From contig JASFIT010000340.1 in the NCBI GenBank assembly GCA_050122535.1, positions 1-5,284 of the forward strand: a DNA stretch of 5,284 nt, given 5' to 3'. A program made the translations under genes and the position numbers. The DNA is from JASFEQ01 sp050122535. GTDB lineage: Bacteria; Desulfobacterota; DSM-4660; Desulfatiglandales; HGW-15. This document shows positions 1 to 4,751 of the stretch, one piece after another. Numbering within the stretch: position 1 is the first letter of the stretch; each line of letters opens with the position of its first letter. The notes under the pieces are model-generated. The model ran no database searches, was not told the DNA's origin, and worked only from the letters and a program-made list of their open reading frames with translations.

Positions 1-64
1 ACATGATGATTTCTCTACTACCCAAGCAACCTTGGTCCTTAGCTATAACTGATGGTTTATAATA

Positions 65-562
65 TTATTCAAAATGCACAAATTGGTCCTTTGGGGCGCC
101 GCATACAGGGCATTCTTCGGGCAGGACGCCGTCGGATATGTAGCCGCAGACAGAGCAGATATAATATGTTGTGGTTCGATCCTCCATCAAATCATTCAGG
201 GCGCTCTTGTAAAGATTGGCGTGACCCTCTTCCACGTCTCTACTCTGGGTGAAGTGCTCGGCAGCCTGATTCTCACCCAAAGCAAGGGCCTGTTGAATGA
301 AGTTTTCGTAGGCTACTTGAGCCACTTTGGTTTCAGATTCAAAACTATCTTTAAGGTTGTCCTCCGTGCTCCCGATCTCTTGGAGTACCCGCAGGGCACG
401 TGCCCCATGGATTTCTTCAGAAAAAGCGATCACCCGAAAAAGCTTCGCCACCTGGGCATATCCTTCCTCTTCAGCCTTCTTGGCAAAGATTTTGAGTCTC
501 AATGCCGCTTTTGCCTCTCCCGTGTAAGCTTTATGTAATGTTTCTCTTATCTTTTCATCCAT
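65..562 (-). CDS. Rubrerythrin (ferritin-like diiron domain plus C-terminal rubredoxin-like domain)
   Basis: Rubrerythrins are cytoplasmic non-haem iron proteins of anaerobes that reduce hydrogen peroxide, taking electrons through a rubredoxin-type iron centre. Numbering here is from the upstream ATG at 568. Residues 5-130 form the four-helix diiron domain, with E18, the E51-x2-H54 motif, E79 and the E113-x2-H116 motif as likely iron ligands. Residues 135-167 carry the rubredoxin knuckles C138-x2-C141-G and C153-P-x-C156-G. The longest ORF starts at 568 (167 residues), but the AGGAG at 576-572 is only 3 bases from that ATG and 9 bases from the in-frame ATG at 562. I therefore prefer 562 (165 residues). 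Odd point: the residue three after E79, where classical Desulfovibrio rubrerythrin has a second glutamate ligand, appears to be V82, so this may be a variant subfamily. The gene is separated from its neighbour by a repeat-rich gap, which suggests its own promoter, though I found no clear boxes. Family assignment is very secure. Confidence 0.96.
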   Translation of the reverse strand: MDEKIRETLHKAYTGEAKAALRLKIFAKKAEEEGYAQVAKLFRVIAFSEEIHGARALRVLQEIGSTEDNLKDSFESETKVAQVAYENFIQQALALGENQAAEHFTQSRDVEEGHANLYKSALNDLMEDRTTTYYICSVCGYISDGVLPEECPVCGAPKDQFVHFE

Positions 563-571
563 AGTCATCCA

Positions 572-576
572 CTCCT
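572..576 (-). promoter_or_regulatory. Ribosome binding site of rubrerythrin, decides the start
   Basis: AGGAG read on the minus strand. It leaves 3 bases to the ATG at 568 and 9 bases to the in-frame ATG at 562. The second spacing is the normal one, so the shorter protein is favoured. Confidence 0.7.
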
Positions 577-668
577 ATTCCTTATCAGAAACTGAACCAT
601 GAGGTCCTATCACTCGCCTTCGCGCGGATGCCCGGCAGCATGCAGCGGGGAGGAAGCGAAAGGCGACC

Positions 669-709
669 GCGCCGAAGCCTTGGCGAAGGCGGGTTCTCAG
701 CTTCGGCGC
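669..709. repeat. Inverted repeat, 10-base perfect arms
   Basis: Arms GCGCCGAAGC (669-678) and GCTTCGGCGC (700-709) are perfect complements around a 21-base loop. Within the left half a smaller hairpin can form instead (GCCTT 677-681 with AAGGC 686-690), and the arm at 681-688 also matches 722-729, so the element can fold in alternative ways. No T-run follows on either strand, so it does not look like an intrinsic terminator. Confidence 0.7.
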
Positions 710-755
710 AGTTCCGCTTGGCTTCGCCACAAATGCCCCGGGCCTTGTCGAAACA

Positions 756-797
756 AAGTGAAGATCCCGTTTCAACGGGGCGCGGGGAGCTTCACTT
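756..797. repeat. Inverted repeat, 8-base arms with an inner hairpin
   Basis: Outer arms AAGTGAAG (756-763) and CTTCACTT (790-797) are perfect complements. Inside them CCCGT (766-770) pairs with ACGGG (775-779) around a TTCA loop. It probably marks the right edge of the repeat element, because sequence composition changes to near-average just beyond 800. The stop codon of the possible gene remnant at 792-906 falls inside the right arm. Confidence 0.65.
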
Positions 798-906
798 CAC
801 CAAGACAAGCGCCTCTCTAAACCTGTCCGTCCCTGCCTTTCCCAACAGTTTATAGATAACCATCTCGGTTAAGTAACGGATTCTTGGATGAATGTTTATC
901 GTTCAC
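792..906 (-). pseudogene. Possible broken small gene after the acetyltransferase
   Basis: A GGGAGG sequence (918-913) lies directly after the GNAT stop codon, 6 bases before a GTG at 906. The GTG opens an 18-codon frame ending in TAA at 850 (MNDKHSSKNPLLNRDGYL). An overlapping frame then continues as MVIYKLLGKAGTDRFREALVLVK from an ATG at 863 to a TGA at 792, inside the arm of the repeat element. The two pieces look protein-like and a one-base indel near 850-857 would join them. The reading is a short gene that was frameshifted and cut off by the repeat. It could equally be chance frames plus a fortuitous ribosome binding site. I recognise no family. Confidence 0.25.
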
Positions 907-919
907 AGGAAACCTCCCT

Positions 920-1357
920 TCAGTCTTGTTCTTCGCTTAAAACCATAATCAGCGCATCATCGTCACCATAATAGTTCGTGACTTTTCCTGTTATTTTCAT
1001 GCCCATGCTGTTGTAGAACGCAATAGCACCCCTGTTCTTTGATCTTACCTCGAGCCACACCCTCTTCTTGGCGGACCCCAGAGCATGCAGGAACAACATC
1101 TTTCCGAAACCTTTTCTTCTGTGTACAGGTTTCACAGCCGTGGAATGGATATGACCATCCAAGTCGAAGATGATGTATCCCGCAATATCACCACCGGTTT
1201 CTAATATCATGAAATTATCAGGGACGCGCTTTGCATAATACAGAAAAGTCTCTTTGGGGTAGGCTGTCTTAGGAAATGCCTCTTCCTCAATCTCAAGGAT
1301 CTTATGGATATCTTCTCGTTTGAATTTTCTAATCTTGGGAGGACCTTCTTCAGCCAT
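920..1357 (-). CDS. GNAT-family N-acetyltransferase, RimI-like
   Basis: Predicted cytoplasmic acetyl-CoA-dependent acetyltransferase of 145 residues, a normal length for a single GNAT domain. Acetyl-CoA pyrophosphate-binding motif A is visible as R80-x2-G83-x-G85 following the V75-K-P-V strand. The second half (W101-L-E-V-R, N108, A111-I, F114-Y115, then Y129-Y130 and D134-A-L-x-M138) closely follows the RimI/Ard1 pattern, whose members acetylate protein N-termini. The acceptor of this one cannot be read from sequence, and a small-molecule substrate is possible. The ATG start at 1357 has AAAGGA (1373-1368) 10 bases upstream. It is the last intact gene of the presumed leftward operon, 50 bases after the VOC gene. 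The N-terminus is highly charged (K-I-R-K-F-K-R-E-D), as is common for these domains. Family confident, RimI-type specificity moderate. Confidence 0.9.
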   Translation of the reverse strand: MAEEGPPKIRKFKREDIHKILEIEEEAFPKTAYPKETFLYYAKRVPDNFMILETGGDIAGYIIFDLDGHIHSTAVKPVHRRKGFGKMLFLHALGSAKKRVWLEVRSKNRGAIAFYNSMGMKITGKVTNYYGDDDALIMVLSEEQD

Positions 1358-1407
1358 CTACCCGTCATCCTTTAAAGGCCCCTGCCCATTTTTTCAATGC
1401 AACCACT

Positions 1408-1806
1408 TTACTCGAAATAATTTGAGAGCTGGACGGGTATATTGGTTTTATCCACTTCAAAGAGCTCGATCAAGATGTGGTCTGGGGCCGGAACCATAAT
1501 GTATTTCCAGAACCCGAAATCGGTGATCCCCTTCTTGAATTCAACGCCCTTCGCCTTCATCTCGCTGACCACCCCCTCAATATCATCTGTCTGGATCCCA
1601 AAATGGTGAATACTCCCCCTTCCCGGATTCTTTGGCCGCTGATCATAAAGATGGAGCCGACCATTCCCAATTCTCATAAATACATTTCTTGCGCCTGCAA
1701 AGGCCGCATCCAGGATCAGCTTAGCGCCAAAGTATTCCGTGTAGAAACGGATGCTCTCGTCAATATCTGAGGCAAATATATGAACGTGATGAATGTGGTT
1801 TGCCAC
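1408..1806 (-). CDS. VOC superfamily (glyoxalase/dioxygenase fold) protein
   Basis: A 132-residue protein with two beta-alpha-beta-beta-beta modules of the vicinal-oxygen-chelate fold. Module one begins H7-V-H-I-F-A-S-D14 and contains D16-E-S-I-R-F-Y22-T-E-Y-F26. Module two begins H68-F-G-I-Q-T-D74-D75. Likely metal-site residues by position are H7, H52 (GRLHL), H68 and E114 (ILIELFE), the usual set for a metal-dependent VOC enzyme. Members include glyoxalase I, epimerases, extradiol dioxygenases and antibiotic-binding proteins; the substrate here is not predictable. Translation starts at a GTG (1806) with AGGGGG (1817-1812) 5 bases upstream. An ATG at 1823 is in another frame. The gene follows the small cysteine protein by 32 bases and precedes the GNAT gene by 50 bases, which points to cotranscription. 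Confidence 0.92.
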   Translation of the reverse strand: MANHIHHVHIFASDIDESIRFYTEYFGAKLILDAAFAGARNVFMRIGNGRLHLYDQRPKNPGRGSIHHFGIQTDDIEGVVSEMKAKGVEFKKGITDFGFWKYIMVPAPDHILIELFEVDKTNIPVQLSNYFE

Positions 1807-1838
1807 CCCTGCCCCCTGCTCATTTGGCCTTACTTACG

Positions 1839-2120
1839 TCATTCCTCTTCTTCTGCGAGATCCTCAGGCTGACACTTACACCTCCCCCCTACCTTTCCGC
1901 ACAGCGCGCACTCCAATCCACCGAGATATTCCTCAAACTGTTTGCGCGTGATAAGGCCAAAACGTTGCTCATCAGGCACACGTTTGTCAAATATATGGGG
2001 ATATGATTTGAGGAGATCACCTCCTTTGAAGTTTTTCAGGTTTTTCCCTATGGGCAAGGATTGACTCGAGCTTTCTATACCAGGCTGTGAAGAACTCTTC
2101 CCTCGAGCATCTTTTTTCAT
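1839..2120 (-). CDS. Hypothetical small protein with C-terminal four-cysteine motif
   Basis: I do not recognise this 93-residue protein. Residues 1-35 are rich in Ser, Lys, Gln and Gly and probably disordered. Residues 36-68 (LLKSYPHIF, then F54-G-L-I and F62-E-E-Y-L) look like a compact folded or helical part. Residues 71-83 hold C71-x2-C74-x6-C81-x-C83, which could bind one zinc or other metal ion. The tail is acidic (EDLAEEEE). The case for a real gene is strong: AGGAGG (2136-2131) lies 10 bases before the ATG at 2120, and it sits between two cotranscribed, clearly coding genes with short gaps of 71 and 32 bases. No signal peptide or membrane segment is present. A regulatory or nucleic-acid-associated role is conceivable from the zinc-knuckle-like tail, but that is a guess. 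Confidence 0.8.
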   Translation of the reverse strand: MKKDARGKSSSQPGIESSSQSLPIGKNLKNFKGGDLLKSYPHIFDKRVPDEQRFGLITRKQFEEYLGGLECALCGKVGGRCKCQPEDLAEEEE

Positions 2121-2191
2121 TTTCCCACTACCTCCTCCTCCAACGAATTTGAAATGAAGCGCCCAGCTATACAGTTCCCCCGTTCCCTCTC

Positions 2192-2689
2192 TCAGACGCC
2201 AGGCTTCCTGTAAGCTGGAAGCAATTGCCTCTTGGCGAGATGGTCATGGATCTGTCTGGGGGAAAATTTACTCATGTCCTTAGCCACTTTGTGCACCTCA
2301 ATGCCGTCTTTGGGAATGACCTCCAGGTCCTGCCTGAGGTAACCAAGCATACGGGCTGGGGCTGCGAGCACAATACGTCGGGCCCTGCTTTCTCTGGCAA
2401 GATGCCTGGCCTTTTTCACAACTTTGCGGGCAAATCGGCGATCGAATTCATCTTCATGTTGTGTCCGGTGATCATCATAACCATGAGAAGGGCCTCCGCG
2501 AGGCGCGCGGCTGCGACCTGTCTTGAGGTCTGTGTAAAGGTCCCGGCCTGCCGTCTCCTTCTGCGGATTGAGGAGTTCCCCCTTGTCAATCAGCTTGGGA
2601 CCTGATTCCAATTCAGGGAAATCCACCGGTTCCAAGGTAAAAAAGCGCGCGCGAGCGCCACCCGATACCACAACACAATACTCACTCAT
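2192..2689 (-). CDS. Host attachment family protein (bacterial release-factor-like, baeRF)
   Basis: A 165-residue soluble protein matching the family named 'protein required for attachment to host cells'. Comparative genomics later placed this family among bacterial relatives of the archaeo-eukaryotic peptide release factor superfamily. Matching family features are the N-terminal strand ending G10-G-A-R-A-R-F-F17, the D50-L-x-T-D-x2-G-R59-S loop, the His/Asp/Glu-rich helix around H78-E-D-E-F-x-R-x-F86-A, the V107-L-A-A-P-x-R-x-L-G116-x-L-R strand-turn, and the D138-x-S-K-F-S-P145 segment near the end. The old name comes from Agrobacterium and need not describe the function; action at ribosomes is proposed for the superfamily but unproven here. 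The ATG at 2689 has GGAGGT (2700-2695) 5 bases upstream. It is the first gene of the leftward operon, about 150 bases downstream of a good promoter. Confidence 0.9.
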   Translation of the reverse strand: MSEYCVVVSGGARARFFTLEPVDFPELESGPKLIDKGELLNPQKETAGRDLYTDLKTGRSRAPRGGPSHGYDDHRTQHEDEFDRRFARKVVKKARHLARESRARRIVLAAPARMLGYLRQDLEVIPKDGIEVHKVAKDMSKFSPRQIHDHLAKRQLLPAYRKPGV

Positions 2690-2841
2690 CTTACACCTCC
2701 CTCTAAGTGGTTAAAATTCGTAAGATTTTGGTATTGCTGGAGAACTGTCGTATCATTTGGTCTTTGCGAAGCCTTTGGGGAAGCTGGCATGGTCGGATAA
2801 CTGGTTGATGTGATACGTTGGTGCCACCCATTCAGAACGAT
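2690..2841 (-). other. Presumed 5' leader of the leftward operon
   Basis: If transcription starts about 7 bases after the -10 box at 2853-2848, the host-attachment gene has a leader of roughly 150 bases. The leader holds no recognisable riboswitch or terminator. A 42-codon frame (2831-2703, ATG to TAG) fills most of it but has no ribosome binding site, so I do not call it a gene. Confidence 0.35.
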
Positions 2842-2847
2842 ACCTTG

Positions 2848-2875
2848 ATTTTATTTAAGCTGAACGCCATGTCAA
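2848..2875 (-). promoter_or_regulatory. Sigma70-type promoter for the leftward operon
   Basis: Read on the minus strand, a perfect -35 box TTGACA (2875-2870) is followed by a 16-base spacer and a -10 box TAAAAT (2853-2848) matching consensus at five of six positions. It faces the host-attachment gene, and the whole region is A+T-rich. It is back to back with the rightward promoter, the two -35 boxes being separated by 12 bases. Confidence 0.65.
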
Positions 2876-2887
2876 TAAAATAATAGT

Positions 2888-2915
2888 TTGAATTTTTCAT
2901 AAGACGGCCTAAAAT
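2888..2915 (+). promoter_or_regulatory. Probable sigma70-type promoter for the DUF72 operon
   Basis: TTGAAT (2888-2893, four of six consensus positions) is followed by a 16-base spacer and TAAAAT (2910-2915, five of six). This would start transcription near 2922, about 70 bases before the DUF72 start codon. A second -10-like hexamer TATAAC (2924-2929) has no matching -35 box. Confidence 0.5.
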
Positions 2916-2940
2916 CTAATCATTATAACCCCTTATTGTC

Positions 2941-2961
2941 TTGCCCTGAACGATCAGGCAA
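2941..2961 (+). promoter_or_regulatory. Bulged hairpin in the DUF72 leader
   Basis: TTGCCCTGA (2941-2949) can pair with TCAGGCAA (2954-2961) as eight base pairs with one bulged C, around an ACGA tetraloop. It lies between the presumed transcription start and the start codon. With no T-run after it on either strand it is not a simple terminator. It could be an RNA structure, or a protein-binding palindrome just downstream of the promoter. Confidence 0.4.
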
Positions 2962-2991
2962 CGTATTACCATTGGGTTCGGGCGCCTTATC

Positions 2992-3744
2992 ATGAGAGAA
3001 AAAGCAGAAACCAAAGTGGGATGCTGCGGTTTTGTGACCGCGCAACAGAAGTACTTCAGGCTCTTTAGACTGATTGAAATCCAGAGTACCTTCTACCAGC
3101 TGCCGCAGCTCGAGACTGCCGAGAAGTGGCGTGCATCCGCACCAGCAGGTTTTGAGTTTACGATGAAGGCGTGGCAGTTGATCACCCATGAACCTTCAAG
3201 CCCCACCTACCGTCGTCTGACGGAAGAGATCTCCCCTGAGAAATTTGACGCTTATGGACGTTTCCGACCCACAGAAGAGGTCTTGGCAGCCTGGCAGCGC
3301 ACGTCCCTATTCGCAAGGACATTGGGTGCCACCCTGGTCCTTTTTCAATGCCCAGCGAGCTTCCGTCCTACAGATGAGAATATGGCCAATATGCGGGAAT
3401 TCTTTGGCCAGATACCTAGGGAGGACCTTCAATTGGCATGGGAGCCCCGTGGAAAATGGCCAAAGGCGGTGATCCATCAGCTCTGTGAAGAGCTGGAATT
3501 GATCCACTGTGTTGACCCCTTTAAAGACAAACCCCTCTTTGGTGATTTTCAGTACTTTCGCCTGCATGGGATCACCGGATATAAGTACCATTACGCGGAT
3601 GAAGATCTCGAGCAGCTGAAAAAATGGATTGGCAAAAGACCAAGCTACCTGCTCTTTAATAACAATTGGATGAAAGAGGATGCGCTTCGATTCATGGAGC
3701 TGACTTCACCCATTTTTTATTATTCAGAACAGAGAGAAGACTGA
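2992..3744 (+). CDS. DUF72 family protein (YecE-like)
   Basis: A 250-residue cytoplasmic protein of the DUF72 family, which has a TIM-barrel-like fold and no established reaction. Diagnostic stretches occur in order: V9-G-C-C-G-F near the N-terminus, I-E-I-Q-S-T-F-Y-Q-L-P (about 28-38), F-E-F-T-M-K-A with I-T-H (about 54-66), L-V-L-F-Q-C-P-x-S-F (about 115-124), L-A-W-E-P-R (about 147-152), Y-F-R-L-H-G-x-T-G-Y (about 187-196) and L-L-F-N-N-N-W near 220-226. The sequence is full length, as the family runs about 230-300 residues. The ATG at 2992 is the only plausible start, since an in-frame stop lies at 2947 and no start codon lies between. Its ribosome binding site is poor. The 'GCCGF' version differs from the 'GTSGW' form of E. 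coli YecE and is, from memory, frequent in archaea and anaerobes. The FAU-1-like gene follows 17 bases later, so the genes are likely one operon. Confidence 0.93.
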   Translation: MREKAETKVGCCGFVTAQQKYFRLFRLIEIQSTFYQLPQLETAEKWRASAPAGFEFTMKAWQLITHEPSSPTYRRLTEEISPEKFDAYGRFRPTEEVLAAWQRTSLFARTLGATLVLFQCPASFRPTDENMANMREFFGQIPREDLQLAWEPRGKWPKAVIHQLCEELELIHCVDPFKDKPLFGDFQYFRLHGITGYKYHYADEDLEQLKKWIGKRPSYLLFNNNWMKEDALRFMELTSPIFYYSEQRED

Positions 3745-3761
3745 AGCCTGACTGGGAAACG

Positions 3762-4751
3762 ATGGATATTCACCTGAAAATAAGGGGGATCTACACCACC
3801 GCATTGACAAGATTTTTTCTGGACAAGGGCTTAACGATCGTCTCACCTTCGGAGGTCATTCAGACAAGATTTGGGAACAGCAAGAGAATCGTCCCAAACA
3901 GACCCATGGACGTGTCCATCGACGATCTGGATAGCGCACAAGGGATCCTTCTGGAAGGGCACCCGGAGCCCGTGGACGCCGTGATCCAACTTATCACAGG
4001 GGCTTTCAAGGACCCCATTTCCCGGAAAAGAGGAACTGATGCGATCCACGCCATAGGTGAAGTGGAATTCCCCTATCTGGCAAAATCCCAACTGGATGAA
4101 TTAAGAAGCCGTGTGGTACCCACCCTCTTCAACCATCACCGACTGCGCATCATTGCCTCTGAACATGTGGATCTGATAGAAAAAAAAGAGCTGGCATGTG
4201 ACCCTGAAAAAAGAGAAACGATCAGCCAGGATGTGGAAAAAAGGCTCATCTGGGATGCATACAGAGTGGGGAAGGAACTGCAGATCGACCACGTCAAACT
4301 CGATGGCCGGGTTTTCTCCCTTTCTGAGGGAGAGATTCTGCAAGTAGATCAAGGGGTGAAGAGATTGACCCTCAAAAGAAAGAGGTTCAAAGGAAGAGGC
4401 AAATACGACGGGCTGAATATCCTCAAAGCGGCTGGAGACTACGCCATCACGCAGGTGAAAGAAGGGGACTGGTTCTATACGCACAACTACTTGCGACGGG
4501 ATGGACAACTAATCGGAAGATATTATAATATCAATACGTTAGTAGAGTTTTATCCCGACCGGCTCAGATACGTGGATCTGGAGATAGATGTGGTTTGCTG
4601 GCCGGATGGAAAAATTCAAATCATTGATAAAGAGGGCCTAAACCGACACTGGGAAGCGGGTTATCTCAGCAAGGCACTCAAAGAGGAGGCTGAGAGCACG
4701 GCCAATGAGGTGAAGGCAGCAGCAAAAAGGGGTTTTGTGGAACATGAATAG
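3762..4751 (+). CDS. FAU-1-like RNA-binding/ribonuclease protein with C-terminal DUF402 domain
   Basis: A predicted 329-residue cytoplasmic protein. The start I-R-G-I-Y-T-T-A-L-T (7-16) and the following S-P-S-E-x-I-Q-x-R-F (28-37) match the N-terminal region of archaeal FAU-1, which binds AU-rich RNA, is related to the RNase E/G S1-like domain, and has been linked to 5S rRNA processing. The basic stretch K-R-K-R-F-K-G-R-G-K precedes the C-terminal DUF402 domain (about 215-310), marked by Y254-Y-N-I-N-T, Y270-V-D-L-E-I-D-V-V, W280-P-D-G and I-I-D289. It is shorter than Pyrococcus FAU-1 (about 470 residues), so the middle may be reduced. An upstream in-frame ATG at 3666 would add 32 residues inside the DUF72 gene that resemble no family sequence, so I start at 3762, although its ribosome binding site (GGGA at 3754) is weak. 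Family assignment is strong; nuclease activity in this bacterium is inferred. Confidence 0.85.
   Translation: MDIHLKIRGIYTTALTRFFLDKGLTIVSPSEVIQTRFGNSKRIVPNRPMDVSIDDLDSAQGILLEGHPEPVDAVIQLITGAFKDPISRKRGTDAIHAIGEVEFPYLAKSQLDELRSRVVPTLFNHHRLRIIASEHVDLIEKKELACDPEKRETISQDVEKRLIWDAYRVGKELQIDHVKLDGRVFSLSEGEILQVDQGVKRLTLKRKRFKGRGKYDGLNILKAAGDYAITQVKEGDWFYTHNYLRRDGQLIGRYYNINTLVEFYPDRLRYVDLEIDVVCWPDGKIQIIDKEGLNRHWEAGYLSKALKEEAESTANEVKAAAKRGFVEHE

Larger units (their letters stand above)
600..800. repeat. GC-rich intergenic element of nested inverted repeats, probably a dispersed repeat
   Basis: This block is clearly richer in G and C than the sequence on either side and contains several perfect inverted repeats. 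One 10-base pair of arms is at 669-678 and 700-709. A second, 8 bases, is at 681-688 and 722-729 and competes with the first. A third is at 756-763 and 790-797. Short open frames on both strands are by-products of the composition; none has a ribosome binding site or a recognisable domain. The arrangement of clustered palindromes between two unrelated genes is typical of REP/MITE-like dispersed elements. The motif of alternating CTTCG and CGAAG blocks resembles repeats I have seen in deltaproteobacterial and metagenomic genomes, but that is memory, not a search. Exact ends are uncertain. Confidence 0.55.

Noticed and set aside
22..35. Five-base-pair hairpin (CCAAG/CTTGG) downstream of rubrerythrin as a terminator
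   Set aside because: The stem is short and no T-run follows on the minus strand, so termination here is not supported.
74..538. 154-codon plus-strand frame opposite rubrerythrin
   Set aside because: Shadow of the rubrerythrin gene on the other strand, with no family resemblance.
575..855. Several open frames of 66-75 codons on both strands across the repeat element
   Set aside because: They overlap each other, have low-complexity Arg/Ala/Ser-rich content, lack ribosome binding sites and follow from the G+C-rich repeat composition.
857..871. Hairpin TAACC/GGTTA after the GNAT gene as a terminator
   Set aside because: Only five mostly A-T pairs and no T-run. It also overlaps the possible gene remnant.
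1369..1378. Perfect palindrome CCTTTAAAGG overlapping the GNAT ribosome binding site
   Set aside because: It has no loop, so it cannot form a stable intramolecular hairpin, and ten-base palindromes of this composition arise by chance.
2225..2605. 126-codon plus-strand frame
   Set aside because: Antisense shadow of the host-attachment family gene.
2703..2831. 42-codon minus-strand frame in the operon leader
   Set aside because: No ribosome binding site, it would begin only about ten bases after the predicted transcription start, no recognisable domain, and a frame of this length is expected by chance fairly often.
3666..3761. Upstream extension of the FAU-1-like protein by 32 residues
   Set aside because: It lies wholly within the end of the DUF72 gene and its junction, and the residues do not resemble the family, whose N-terminus fits the ATG at 3762.
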